Part shown: one piece after another, positions 7,292 through 16,178 of the stretch
How the letters are laid out: every line of letters starts with the position of its first letter
Position numbering within the stretch: position 1 is the stretch's first letter
Source of the DNA: DASVUC01 sp038237225
GTDB taxonomy: Bacteria; Planctomycetota; Phycisphaerae; Tepidisphaerales; Tepidisphaeraceae
NCBI GenBank assembly: GCA_038237225.1
Contig: JBBRYX010000011.1
Coordinates: 1 to 64,000 of the forward strand
Direction: 5' to 3'
Length of the DNA stretch: 64,000 nucleotides
Notes under the pieces: model-generated
Told to the model about the DNA's origin: nothing
The model's database searches: none
The model's input: only the letters and a program-made list of their open reading frames with translations
Made by a program: the position numbers and the translations under genes

Positions 7292-8239
7292 TCATACCGT
7301 GTCAATGAAGCGTTTAGTAAGGTTTCCATACGCATCGATGCGGCGATCTCGCAAGAACGGCCAATGCGTGCGGCTGAATTCCACCTTGTCCAAATCGCAG
7401 GAGACGACCAAAACTTCTTCCTTGTCGATTGAAGCGCGACGGACGACCTGCCCGTTGGGTGAAGCGACGAACGATTGTCCCCAGAACTGAATGCCGTCTT
7501 CGCTGACGGGTTTACCGTTGGGCCCGAGGATTTTTTCGATGCCGATGCGGTTTGGGGCGCACACGTAACAGCCGTTCGCGACGGCATGTGAGCGCTGGAT
7601 CAGCTCCCAGGATTCATGTTGAGCGATGCCGTACTCCTGCTTCTCCGAGGGATGCCAGCCGATGGCCGTGGGATAGAACAAGATCTGCGCCCCCTGAAGT
7701 GCGGTGAGCCGAGCGCCTTCCGGGAACCACTGGTCCCAGCAGATCAGAACGCCGATCTTTCCGTGCTTGGTATTCCACGTGCGAAATCCGGTATCACCGG
7801 GCGTGAAGTAAAACTTCTCATAATAAAGCGGGTCATCCGGAATGTGCATCTTGCGGTAGACGCCGAGGAGCGCGCCATCCGCGTCGATGACGACGGCGGT
7901 GTTGTGATACAGCCCGGCCGCGCGCTTTTCGAAAAGCGATGCGATGATGACGACCTTGTACTTTTTCGCGATCTTGGAAAAGGCATCGGTCGACGGGCCC
8001 GGAATGGTCTCCGCCAGTTTGAAAAACCGATGGTCTTCCACCTGACAAAAATACTGCGAGCCAAACAGTTCCTGCGTGCAAATAATCTGCGCGCCCTCCT
8101 TAGCCGCCCGCTCGACGAGCTTTACCTGATTGGCAAGGTTCTTCGTGAACTCCGATGCGCAGACCATCTGCGTGAGGCCGACGTTCACCACGTTCCCCGA
8201 AGAGCCGCGCGGCAGTTTGACACGTGTCTGTTTCATCAC
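7292..8239 (-). CDS. aguB: N-carbamoylputrescine amidase
   Basis: A 315-residue carbon-nitrogen hydrolase of the nitrilase superfamily. The catalytic triad is visible: Glu57 in ICTQELFGSQYFC, Lys130 in GVYRKMHIPDDPLYYEKFYF, and Cys167 in GVLICWDQWFPEGARL. These contexts, in particular CWDQWFPE and the PDDP segment, match N-carbamoylputrescine amidases, which release putrescine, CO2 and ammonia in the agmatine route to polyamines. No agmatine deiminase gene, the usual partner, is next to it here. Two tiny hypothetical genes follow closely downstream. Upstream is a palindromic repeat. Confidence 0.88.
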   Translation of the reverse strand: MMKQTRVKLPRGSSGNVVNVGLTQMVCASEFTKNLANQVKLVERAAKEGAQIICTQELFGSQYFCQVEDHRFFKLAETIPGPSTDAFSKIAKKYKVVIIASLFEKRAAGLYHNTAVVIDADGALLGVYRKMHIPDDPLYYEKFYFTPGDTGFRTWNTKHGKIGVLICWDQWFPEGARLTALQGAQILFYPTAIGWHPSEKQEYGIAQHESWELIQRSHAVANGCYVCAPNRIGIEKILGPNGKPVSEDGIQFWGQSFVASPNGQVVRRASIDKEEVLVVSCDLDKVEFSRTHWPFLRDRRIDAYGNLTKRFIDTV

Positions 8240-8246
8240 GTTGTAT

Positions 8247-8318
8247 TGTAGGGGCGAGACTTGTCTCGCCCTCTTCGACTTTCAGGGAAATTCGGGCAAC
8301 ACAAGTGTGGCCCCTACA
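8247..8318. repeat. Short inverted-repeat element
   Basis: The ends TGTAGGGGC (8247-8255) and GCCCCTACA (8310-8318) are perfect inverses. Inside lies the palindrome GGGCGAGACTTGTCTCGCCC (8252-8271). It fills the gap between holA and aguB, both on the minus strand, and looks like a small non-autonomous element. Confidence 0.7.
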
Positions 8319-8320
8319 GG

Positions 8321-9232
8321 TCATTCTTCCAACGAAAGGATGAACCGCTCCACATTCTCCGCAAAATCTCCCACGCCGGTCTTCGATTGAAAGTCCACTT
8401 CCACCAACCGATCGACTAACGCCGGCAGCCCCTTCTTCCCGATGCCGTTGGCGACGCGCTTGAACCCGTCAATGTCGCGGTATTTCCAGCTTAGCTTTGA
8501 GGCAACCGAAGGGTTCCGAAGGAAGCTTCGCACGTCTTCCAGCCACATCGCCAGCCACGTCACGGCGCGAAACTCGGATGAGGAATCGCTGCGAAGCAGA
8601 TCCCGCCAGCGCTTGAGCGCCTCGGTCTTTCGGCCAACGGCCAGCGCCGCCGTCAGCTCTTTCATTTCTCGATCGCGCTGACTGGTGACGTTTTCGTCAA
8701 CCAGATCCACGGTGATCTTCTTGTCGAGCGCCACCAGAGACAGCTTCGCCAGCTCGGTGTCCAGCTTCCCCATACTGTCCCCGATGAGCTCTGCGAGCAG
8801 CTTCGCCGCTTCCGGAAGCAGGACGGCCCCATGTTCTTTCGCCCGCTCAATCGCCCACCTCGCAAGATCCTTCGGCGGAGCACATTCCACCACCTGCCCC
8901 ATCTTCGCAATCAGCTTGTAAACCCGCTGCACCTTCGGCAGCGTGGTCATCCTGAGGATCAGCGTTGCCGATTGAGAAGGCTCTGCAAGATAGGTTTCCA
9001 ACTGTTCCCGATAACGGGAAACAAAATCATCCGCGGATCGGACGACCACGACTTTCCCCCCGCCGAACATGGCAAAGCTCCGCAAATCATCGAGAACATC
9101 AGCCAGTTGAGCCTGCTCACCGTCATAATCGCTACGCTGTGCATCCGCCGGCAAAACCGCCAGAATCTTCCCCATTTCCTGCAATTGCAGGAAGGAATCC
9201 TCCCCAACCAGCGCATATACGGGCTTGGCCAT
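8321..9232 (-). CDS. holA: DNA polymerase III, delta subunit
   Basis: HolA is the clamp-loader subunit that opens the sliding clamp. The 303-residue protein begins KPVYALVGEDSFLQLQEMGK, the usual opening of the AAA+-like N-terminal domain with the degenerate nucleotide site of delta. It continues with SFAMFGGGKVVVVRSADDF and the middle region ATLILRMTTLPKVQRVYKLI. The helical C-terminal collar domain is recognisable around ALKRWRDLLRSDSS. The ATG at 9232 was taken since 24 residues upstream of it are not family-like. The similarity is typical of this divergent family, so identification rests on overall pattern. Confidence 0.85.
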   Translation of the reverse strand: MAKPVYALVGEDSFLQLQEMGKILAVLPADAQRSDYDGEQAQLADVLDDLRSFAMFGGGKVVVVRSADDFVSRYREQLETYLAEPSQSATLILRMTTLPKVQRVYKLIAKMGQVVECAPPKDLARWAIERAKEHGAVLLPEAAKLLAELIGDSMGKLDTELAKLSLVALDKKITVDLVDENVTSQRDREMKELTAALAVGRKTEALKRWRDLLRSDSSSEFRAVTWLAMWLEDVRSFLRNPSVASKLSWKYRDIDGFKRVANGIGKKGLPALVDRLVEVDFQSKTGVGDFAENVERFILSLEE

Positions 9233-9389
9233 ATCCTGTTTGTAGAACCGCCCCTTTCCAACGTCAACGAACCTGAACCCGCCGTCTTTCGTTGTAACCA
9301 ACATCCGCTACACTCACCTGGGCGGTCGGACCGATAAATCTGATAGATGCACCTGCTCCCGCTAGCTCCGTACTGCTAGCGGCTCAAAC

Positions 9390-9418
9390 GGTTAGCGGCC
9401 CCGCTCGCGGGGCGCGTT
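9390..9418. repeat. Dispersed repeat, family C (copy 1)
   Basis: GTTAGCGGCCCCGCTCGCGG followed by GGCGCG, a hairpin with CCCCGC/GCGGGG arms. Related copies lie at 14524-14550, 33351-33380, 34623-34648 and 35061-35107. The surrounding 9233-9495 gap contains no other feature I can name. Confidence 0.75.
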
Positions 9419-9495
9419 CCGCGAAAGAGCATGGACGTAGGAGCAACTGCATCCGGGCGTCAGATTCAGACCGTCCGGGGCTTAGGGAGAAAAGT

Positions 9496-10245
9496 ATGTC
9501 ACATCCGTTCGCGGCTTTCTGCGAGGATTTCTACATCAATATGCGCCTCGGTTCGCAGATGAACCTCCCGCACAATCGGGAAACGCTGCTCCATTTCTTC
9601 GAACGCATCCAGAAGTCATTCCCGAAAATGACCCGCTTCCGCAAAAACGACAACGGGGAACTCAACCTTGAAGAAGACCGCTCCGGCGACAACTACCGCT
9701 GGGCCTCGATTGAAGCGAAGCGCCTCTCCAGCGGTCATGTGAATCCCGCCAGCGTCGAAGACGCGCTTAAACTCCACAACCTCATGCTCGAGCAGGCGCC
9801 TTATCAGCTCGGCATTTCCCCCGTCGAAATCGATTACCTGGACATCCTCTTCGGCTTCGATCTCGCGTATTCAGGGAACCACGACGAAGTCATTGCCGAT
9901 AGTCTTTTCCCGGAATCTCCGCTGACCTGCCTGACGGAGGAAGAAGGCGCTCGTGCGGTGGATTTTCAGCCTACGGTCACCGTCGCATTGAGTGAAGACT
10001 GCCGCTTGCAGGCCCGTATCGACATCGTCACCCGCACGAACAGCTACCAGGTCCGCACCGGCGATTACTCGGATGACGTGATCAGTGTGTACTTGATCCT
10101 CCGCCGATACTGGGGCGACCGGCCAAAAGATCCGATGGAGAAACTGATTGGCGAGATGGCCGAGCGCGCCGAGGCGCTCTGTCACTCGCACATCCTTTCA
10201 AAGGTGATCAAACCGATCAGCGCGGCCATCGCATCGCGATCCTAA
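9496..10245 (+). CDS. Conserved hypothetical protein
   Basis: A soluble 249-residue protein with no signal peptide. The N-terminal half is helical and charged (NRETLLHFFERIQKSFPKMT, then a RFRKNDNGELNLEEDRSGDN stretch); the second half is beta-rich (VTVALSEDCRLQARIDIVTR, VISVYLILRRYWG) and ends in a helix. I believe close relatives occur across planctomycetes, but know of no assigned function or domain. It stands alone, with repeats upstream and a membrane protein gene 89 bp downstream. Confidence 0.7.
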   Translation: MSHPFAAFCEDFYINMRLGSQMNLPHNRETLLHFFERIQKSFPKMTRFRKNDNGELNLEEDRSGDNYRWASIEAKRLSSGHVNPASVEDALKLHNLMLEQAPYQLGISPVEIDYLDILFGFDLAYSGNHDEVIADSLFPESPLTCLTEEEGARAVDFQPTVTVALSEDCRLQARIDIVTRTNSYQVRTGDYSDDVISVYLILRRYWGDRPKDPMEKLIGEMAERAEALCHSHILSKVIKPISAAIASRS

Positions 10246-10334
10246 ACGCACTGGTCTCGGTCCCGGCCCCTCGAAAAGCGCTCGCTCTTCTGCCACAATG
10301 TTCTGACCAGAGCATTGGAAGTGCAGGATTCTTC

Positions 10335-11033
10335 ATGACTGAGCAGATCGACCCGCACGAAACAAACTCCTCTTCAGACGAGATCATCGCCAGGCCGGAT
10401 GCCCGGTATCGGCTGAAGCACCTCATGTTTTCTGTCGTGATTTTCGGGGTCGGGTTCTGGTTCGGATACGACGGGTGGATCGGCTGGCCGAAGCACAATC
10501 GAGAAGTCGCGGATCTCCAGCACAACATCGATTCGGCGGCCAGGCGCAGTGATCAGAAGTCGCTTGAAGAGCTTAAGACCAAGCTGGCGGCGATGCACAA
10601 GCCTTATAACGACGCTGATCTGCTGATCCAGAAGCTCCTCGCCTGCGGGCTGCCGGTCATCGGCTTGGCGTATGGCGTGTGGACCCTTCTTGCAACCCGC
10701 GGCCAAATTCGCCTCGCGGGCCACACGCTTCACGTGCCGGGCGCCGAGCCAATCGAGTTCGTGGATATTCGGAACATCGATAAGGCGCGCTGGGACCGCA
10801 AAGGCATCGCGATCATCCACTACCAGGCGCACCATCCGCAGCGCGAAACGAGTTACAAGATGGATGACTTTGCTTATCAGCGGAAGCCCACCGATGAAAT
10901 CCTGGAGCGGATCGAACACTTTCTGGCTCCGCCTCCAGAGCTTCTTCCTGAATACCCTCCCCAGTTTCCGCCGGGAGGCGCTGGGTTCCCCGTCGATACC
11001 CAACCGCCCGCGGACGCGGACGAACCAACCTGA
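10335..11033 (+). CDS. Membrane protein of unknown function
   Basis: The 232-residue product has two predicted membrane helices, LMFSVVIFGVGFWFGYDGW and LLACGLPVIGLAYGVWTLLA, separated by a charged, probably coiled-coil stretch (NREVADLQHNIDSAARRSDQ). The C-terminal half, containing IRLAGHTLHVPGAEPIEFVD, resembles a PH-like small beta domain, followed by a proline-rich tail. I do not recognise a named family. A bidirectional terminator follows immediately, between this gene and the convergent DUF2617 gene. Confidence 0.7.
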   Translation: MTEQIDPHETNSSSDEIIARPDARYRLKHLMFSVVIFGVGFWFGYDGWIGWPKHNREVADLQHNIDSAARRSDQKSLEELKTKLAAMHKPYNDADLLIQKLLACGLPVIGLAYGVWTLLATRGQIRLAGHTLHVPGAEPIEFVDIRNIDKARWDRKGIAIIHYQAHHPQRETSYKMDDFAYQRKPTDEILERIEHFLAPPPELLPEYPPQFPPGGAGFPVDTQPPADADEPT

Positions 11034-11045
11034 TCCAAACAAAAA

Positions 11046-11069
11046 GCCCCGTCTTTCGACGGGGCTTTT
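11046..11069. terminator. Bidirectional intrinsic terminator
   Basis: GCCCCGTC (11046-11053), loop TTTC, GACGGGGC (11058-11065). The plus strand continues with four T and the minus strand with five T, so it can end both convergent transcripts. Confidence 0.9.
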
Positions 11070-11093
11070 CACTTCAACAGAATTGAGTGGACC

Positions 11094-11657
11094 TTAAGCG
11101 CCTTTGATCACTTCAAAGATCGCCTGCGTCTTAATCACCATTTGCGTCTCATCGAACAGATGGAAGCTCTGCACGAGAAGCTCGTGGGATCGACGCTCGA
11201 TATCGAGCACCGAGAGAGCTGCCGCGGCCTCACCGATCGCGGGCACATCCGCGCTCATCAGTTCGCGCTTCGACGCGTACGTTGCAATCTCGTGCTTCGT
11301 CGCATCATAAAGCGTCTGCGTGAGTTGCTCCTCCTGGGTCGAAACCATGTAGCGAATGTTTTCGCCGGTGGTCATCTCGTGATACTTCTCGCCACGGCAG
11401 GGGATGCTCTGAAGGAGTCCGCGGTCCGTGAGGGGCTCGTGGTTCATCCGGATGACTTCGGTCAGCGTGTTCTTGCCGGCTCGGAACGAAACGACATGGC
11501 CGCCATCGACGAGCCAGATGTCGGCTTCATAAGCCCGGCGGGAAACCTGCTCAGTGCCATGGATCCGGAAGAGTTCAGGGTGGAGGGTCCGCTGGTAAAG
11601 CAGGAGGGTCAAACCCCCGCTGCGACGTTGCTTGGTTCTATTGCTCATAGCGTCCAT
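11094..11657 (-). CDS. DUF2617-like protein
   Basis: A 187-residue protein. The segment LTLLLYQRTLHPELFRIHGT, then YEADIWLVDGGHVVSFRAGK and LTEV, matches my memory of the DUF2617 family, which is common in planctomycetes and actinobacteria and has no known function. No signal peptide or membrane segment is seen. The start at 11657 has a good ribosome binding site (AGAAGGAAG at 11660-11668 on the minus strand); an ATG at 11648 is the alternative. The 243-bp region upstream to 11900 shows no gene. Confidence 0.65.
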   Translation of the reverse strand: MDAMSNRTKQRRSGGLTLLLYQRTLHPELFRIHGTEQVSRRAYEADIWLVDGGHVVSFRAGKNTLTEVIRMNHEPLTDRGLLQSIPCRGEKYHEMTTGENIRYMVSTQEEQLTQTLYDATKHEIATYASKRELMSADVPAIGEAAAALSVLDIERRSHELLVQSFHLFDETQMVIKTQAIFEVIKGA

Positions 11658-11900
11658 GCTTCCTTCTAGTCCCGATTTCGGGACGCTTGTGACGGAAAGC
11701 ACAATGTTAAGTAGGTGCGTTCCATCGGGCCTTGCGGGAGTGCGACGTTCATCCTTGGGACGTTAACATTCGCCCAGCTTGACGGTCATCCATGACAATC
11801 AAGCGCCCGCAGCGCGAATGTGCCGTAGTCCGCCCCAATGCGGACTGGGATGCGAGGCATTATAGGGGGGAAGCCGCAAAGCCAAAGAAAATAATTTAAT

Positions 11901-12731
11901 TCACGCGACGGCAGCAAATCGGAGTAGCACGACAATGACATCGTAACTCGCGTGAGACAGTGCGGTTATACCAAATCCGCGCGAGACGAAGAGCACCGCA
12001 AAATACACCCCTGCGAGTGTGCGAAACGCAAAACTGCGCCAAGTAAACTCCTCATAGCCCAAGTAATGGTAGAGAGCGAACCCGACCGCGGAAATTCCCA
12101 CCATATACAGGTATGCGTAAAACTTCTGGAAGCGAAGGATGTCTACGAACACCACGTGAAGCAGCGTCAGGCCGATCAGACGGAACACCAGCTCTTCGTA
12201 GATGCCCGCGCCGACGGAGAGGACGAGCAGCGCTGTAGGCGTTCGGGAGGGGGTGGAGGCAAGAGGCAAGAGCCAAGAGGCAAGAGGGTGGGAGAAGAGG
12301 GGGAGATGGTATTGGGAGAGATACCGGGCCGAGATGGTACCGATCGCGAGCAGGGGCACGCCCCAAGCCGCCCCTTCCAGGAGCATTCCGAAGAGGGTGG
12401 AGGGGCGGACCGTCCACGCGTCATTCCGGGCAATATGCCAGGTGAGAAGGATGCAAACAACCGCCATCGCGGGGAGGTATTGACCCGTGGCGCCGAATAG
12501 CGCGAAGAACCGCTGCATCAAGGTAAACGCAATGATTCGCTGCTCCACCTGGTGGGCAGGATCAAAAGCAAACGCCCGGGTGCCGACTTCATAAAGGATG
12601 ATCAGCGGAAGCAGCGCAACGAGTGACGCGAGCGGCAGCTCCGCGCGCTGAAGATAACCCGCTGGCAGAGCCCGCAAGCGCGCCGGAGAGGCGGATTCGG
12701 CGCGAGTGGAAGCGGTGGCGATGCGGCTCAT
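11901..12731 (-). CDS. CPBP family intramembrane metalloprotease
   Basis: A 276-residue polytopic membrane protein of the CAAX-protease/bacteriocin-processing (Abi) family. The defining motifs are present: the glutamate pair in GAGIYEELVFRLIGL (motif 1, EExxxR) and the later metal-binding HASYDVIV His. The motif FxxxH of the family may correspond to LYHYLGYEEF. Members cleave substrates in the membrane or act in self-immunity. A purine-rich, tandemly repetitive stretch (about 12248-12306) adds a Leu/Ser/Pro-rich insertion (SHPLASWLLPLASTPSRTPT) before motif 1. The gene is followed by unannotated DNA and preceded by a degraded IS element. Confidence 0.8.
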   Translation of the reverse strand: MSRIATASTRAESASPARLRALPAGYLQRAELPLASLVALLPLIILYEVGTRAFAFDPAHQVEQRIIAFTLMQRFFALFGATGQYLPAMAVVCILLTWHIARNDAWTVRPSTLFGMLLEGAAWGVPLLAIGTISARYLSQYHLPLFSHPLASWLLPLASTPSRTPTALLVLSVGAGIYEELVFRLIGLTLLHVVFVDILRFQKFYAYLYMVGISAVGFALYHYLGYEEFTWRSFAFRTLAGVYFAVLFVSRGFGITALSHASYDVIVVLLRFAAVA

Positions 12732-12784
12732 GTACTGTGAGGATTATCGGGAGTGGGCTGCGACTTTCTGGAGGAGCGCATAAC

Positions 12785-13818
12785 TACTGTCCGGTTAATC
12801 CCCGGTGTTAGGTCGCGTTTGTCTCGAACTGACCATGTCGGGACGCTTCGATGTTAGGGTACACGATTTCAATTTCGTCGCTCGGTTTCCTGCCCGCGGC
12901 GGTCGCATTGGCACGACGATGCGGGCATGAACTCCGGTCGCACGGTCTTTGCACAACTGCTCGAACTGCTTCCACGCCGCGCTTTCGAATCGGCCGTCGA
13001 ACGTTAGGGCGGCGCCCGCAAGCTCCGTCGCTTCTCGTGCATGGATCAACTTCTCTGCATGGTTTTCGCGCAGCTCACGGGTCGATCGAGTCTGCGCGAG
13101 ACCGTCAGTTGCCTGCGGGCGCTGGGAGCGCGGCGCTATCAATGCGGCATCCGCTCCGCGCCGGCGCGGAGCACGTTGGCCCTGGCCAACGAACGCCGCG
13201 AATTTCGAATTTTCATGGACACGGCGTTGTCGATGATCGCTTCGGCACGCATCGAGTTGCCCGTCGATGCGGACCTCAAACGCCTCAACCTTCATGCCTT
13301 CGCCATCGACTCCACGACCATCGATCTGTGCCTTAAGCTCTTCCCCTGGGCGCAGTTCCGCCGCCGCAAGGCCGGCATCAAGGCGCATACGATGATCGAC
13401 CTGCGCGTCGGAATCCCCGTGTTTATGCGGGTTTCTCACGCGAAAGTCGCGGATGTCACCCTGCTGGACCACATCACGTTTCAAGCCGGCGCGTTCTACG
13501 TGCTGTACCGCAAGCGCTGGAAGATCGAACTGCTGTTCAAATGGATGAAGCAGCACCTGCACAGCAAGGCGTTCTTCGGCACGACGCCCAACGCCGTCAA
13601 GACGCAACTGTGGATCGCGGTCCTGGTCTATGTGCTGGTGCATCGGTTGAAGCATCGCCATGGCCTGAGTCAGACGCCGAACCCAATCGTGCAAATCCTC
13701 GGCGTGATGACCGTCGAAAAAACCCCGGTGATTCAGGTCTTTTCCGATCTACAGCAAAAGATCGCGGAGGACGAAAACTGTAACCAGTTCACCCTGTTCG
13801 ACTTCTAACGGGACACTA
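12785..13818 (+). mobile_element. Degraded IS4-family insertion sequence
   Basis: Imperfect terminal inverted repeats TACTGTCCGGTTA (12785-12797) and TAACGGGACACTA (13806-13818; inverse TAGTGTCCCGTTA) match at 11 of 13 positions. They flank a transposase pseudogene whose last codon overlaps the right end. No target duplication is evident, consistent with an old or rearranged insertion. The element lies between the CPBP protease and a hypothetical gene, outside any coding region. Confidence 0.8.
12927..13808 (+). pseudogene. IS4-family transposase, disrupted twice
   Basis: Translation from the ATG at 12927 gives an IS4/DUF4372-like N-terminus (NSGRTVFAQLLELLPRRAFE) that meets an in-frame TAG at 13005-13007, where relatives continue with a Tyr or similar residue. 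The frame resumes with FSCMDQLLCMVFAQLTGRSS. The first catalytic Asp is kept (HAFAIDSTTIDLCL) and so is the Glu region (YRKRWKIELLFKWMKQHL), but about 100 residues between them, including the usual DRGYxD segment, are missing at roughly position 13500. With a nonsense codon and a lost catalytic Asp, it cannot encode an active transposase. Confidence 0.85.
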
Positions 13819-13889
13819 CTGATTCCAAGTCGACGATGCGAGGATCAAACTGAAGTCGGTCTACCCTAAAATCATTGTGTGACAAAGCA

Positions 13890-14333
13890 CTAGAAATAAT
13901 TCGCTTCACCCACATCGTACGCTTCATCATCCTCGCCTGATTTCACCTGTGAAACCAAAGGCATCGGATGTTCGCTGATCGCTTCGATCCTGAAGAACAT
14001 CGGCCCCAGCTTGTAGTTCTGCAGCCAGCGGGTGATCGTCGCTTCCAGCGCTCGATCAAGATCTTCCGCCTGTTGAGCGGTCACGTTCGCGAGATAGTGC
14101 TGCGCGGCGTCCCCCATCGCGCTGCGGCAACGATCGCGCATTGATTTGATGACTGACCAGGCTTGCAGGTTGGCTTGAGGATCGCCTACAACACGTTGCC
14201 CGACGTAGACCTGGTTGATCGGAAGTCCGGAGCGGAACGCGTGAGCGAACGCTGCTTCAGCGGCTTCCTGCCTGCTATTGAAAACGCCCTGAAAATTCTC
14301 GTGATCGAGCGCGTACGCGAATGTCCCTTTCAC
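13890..14333 (-). CDS. Hypothetical protein
   Basis: A soluble product of about 147 residues that I do not recognise. It begins KGTFAYALDHENFQGVFNSR and contains a helical middle (QAEDLDRALEATITRWLQNY) and an acidic tail (SGEDDEAYDVGEANYF). I prefer the GTG at 14333, because AGAGGAG sits six bases upstream; the longer frame starting at 14354 begins before that ribosome binding site. It lies alone between the IS element and a repeat element. Confidence 0.5.
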   Translation of the reverse strand: MKGTFAYALDHENFQGVFNSRQEAAEAAFAHAFRSGLPINQVYVGQRVVGDPQANLQAWSVIKSMRDRCRSAMGDAAQHYLANVTAQQAEDLDRALEATITRWLQNYKLGPMFFRIEAISEHPMPLVSQVKSGEDDEAYDVGEANYF

Positions 14334-14493
14334 TCTTACTCCTCTGATAATCACTACTCTATGTCGTCATTTTAGTATGATCGGGAGAGCCTTGCAGAAG
14401 TCATAAATTTCTTTGAATCCAAACCGGACATTTCACCCGTGAGAATGGGGAAACTAGCATGGACTTGCGGGCAAATACCGGAACCTGCGAATA

Positions 14494-14595
14494 ATACGGA
14501 TTCCATGAAATTCCCGCGCCGATGGTTAGCGGCCCCGCGTGCGGGGCGCGGGCTTCGCGAGGGAATCAAGCGCGAAAATTAAATGGAATCCGTAT
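14494..14595. repeat. MITE-like element with nested family C repeat (copy 1)
   Basis: Perfect 13-bp terminal inverted repeats ATACGGATTCCAT (14494-14506) and ATGGAATCCGTAT (14583-14595) enclose a family C hairpin (14524-14550) and subterminal CGCGC-rich arms. A diverged copy with the same internal order lies at 34592-34695. It has no coding capacity and occupies most of the gap between 14334 and 14639. Confidence 0.75.
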
Positions 14596-14639
14596 AAAGC
14601 GAGCGTTACGACGTTTGAAAAACTTTCTCGGAGCATGGG

Positions 14640-15890
14640 ATGATTCTTACTCAGATGCACTTATCCACATTCGGACTGGCAATGCTATGGTTGTTGGCAT
14701 GTTCTTGTGGGTGCGCGGCGGAGCGCTCAGAGGGTCGCAGAATGGCGATGGGCAGACCGGCGACGGTGCTGACAGGCATTGATGTGCTGGCGCGCGATGG
14801 ATTTAAACTGCTGGCCGGGAAGCGGGTCGCCCTGATCACGAATCAAACCGGTCGCGATCGCGAGGGCAAACGAACGGTGGACTTGTTGGCCAAGGCGCCG
14901 GGCGTGAAGCTGACAAAATTGTTTTCACCGGAGCATGGACTGTTTGGCTTGCTCGATGAAAAGGTCAGCGATGCCACGGATCCGACCACCGGCCTGCATG
15001 TGTACAGCCTCTATGGGAAAACACGCAGGCCCACCACCCGGATGCTGGATGATGTTGATGTGATGGTGTTCGACATCCAGCACGTCGATGCCCGGTACTA
15101 CACATACACCGCGACGATGGGCAACTGCATGGAGGAGGCAGCCAGGCGGAAGATCAAATTTGTCGTCCTTGATCGGCCGAATCCGACGACCGGATTGATC
15201 GTGGACGGGCCGATCGCCGACAAGGTGCATCTGGGCTTCACCGCATACGGACCCACGCCGATCGCGCACGGCATGACGATGGGTGAACTGGCCAGGTTGT
15301 ACAACCGGGAGTACGGCATCGGATGCGATCTGGAAGTGGTCAAGCTCGACGGCTGGAAGCGCGCAATGTGGTTTGACGAAACGGATCTGATGTGGGTGAA
15401 CCCTTCGCCGAACATGAGGAACCTGACGCAGGCAGTCTTGTACTTGTCGGTGACGTTACTGGAGGCGACCAACGTCTCCGTGGGGCGGGGGACGGATCAG
15501 CCCTTCGAATACTTCGGCGCACCTTGGATCGATGGAAAAAAACTGTCGGCGGAACTCAACGCGGCAGAGTTGCCCGGCCTGCGGTTCGTGCCAATGGAGT
15601 TCACCCCGACCGCGAGCAGGTTCAAAGGCGAGAAGTGCGAGGGGGTGTACATCATCGTGACCGATCGGAATGCCTATGAGGGCGCGCGGAGCGGAGTAAC
15701 TTTCGCATGGACGCTCCACAACTTGTTTGGCGAGAAGTTTCAACTCGAGAAGGTGGAGAACCTGCTCCAGAACAAGCGAGCAATGGGTGCAATTCGCACC
15801 GCGAAGGATCCGAAGGAAATCGAGAAGGTCTGGCAGGAGGATCTCGTCAAATTCAAAGCGGTGCGGCAGAAGTATTTGTTGTATCCGTAG
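14640..15890 (+). CDS. namZ: Exo-beta-N-acetylmuramidase, DUF1343 family (NamZ-like)
   Basis: A 416-residue exported protein. The signal peptide ends in a lipobox-like LLACSCGC, suggesting a lipoprotein. The mature part matches DUF1343 (GH171): VLTGIDVLARDGFKLLAGKR, VALITNQTGRDREGKRTVDL, LFSPEHGLFGLLDEK, DVMVFDIQHVDARYYTYTAT, VVLDRPNPTTGLIVDGP, and the C-terminal LLEATNVSVGRGTDQPFEY. Characterised NamZ enzymes remove N-acetylmuramic acid from the ends of peptidoglycan fragments, so a role in cell-wall recycling outside the cytoplasm is likely. It has no obvious operon partners. Assignment to the family is firm; the exact substrate is inferred. Confidence 0.88.
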   Translation: MILTQMHLSTFGLAMLWLLACSCGCAAERSEGRRMAMGRPATVLTGIDVLARDGFKLLAGKRVALITNQTGRDREGKRTVDLLAKAPGVKLTKLFSPEHGLFGLLDEKVSDATDPTTGLHVYSLYGKTRRPTTRMLDDVDVMVFDIQHVDARYYTYTATMGNCMEEAARRKIKFVVLDRPNPTTGLIVDGPIADKVHLGFTAYGPTPIAHGMTMGELARLYNREYGIGCDLEVVKLDGWKRAMWFDETDLMWVNPSPNMRNLTQAVLYLSVTLLEATNVSVGRGTDQPFEYFGAPWIDGKKLSAELNAAELPGLRFVPMEFTPTASRFKGEKCEGVYIIVTDRNAYEGARSGVTFAWTLHNLFGEKFQLEKVENLLQNKRAMGAIRTAKDPKEIEKVWQEDLVKFKAVRQKYLLYP

Positions 15891-16178
15891 GTGGCTCGGG
15901 CGACTCGCCCTTGGACGTCCGCCAAAAACACCGGCCAGTCGCCCCTGCCACGTAAAGGGATGGAGTTTGCGATGCCGTATCGGCGGCTCCGGGATTCGGG
16001 ATCCGACCGCTGGGGACGCTCCGCGCCGTCGCAAATCGCTCCCCGCCGTCGCCGCTCATCTCAAAGCCGTCGAACGCGATCAATCTGAGAAATTGAAAAT
16101 TCCATCGATTTTCTTGGTTGCGGCGGGACCATTGCGTTACACTAACCCCTCACATCTTTTCGCGAGTAAGGAGCGACC

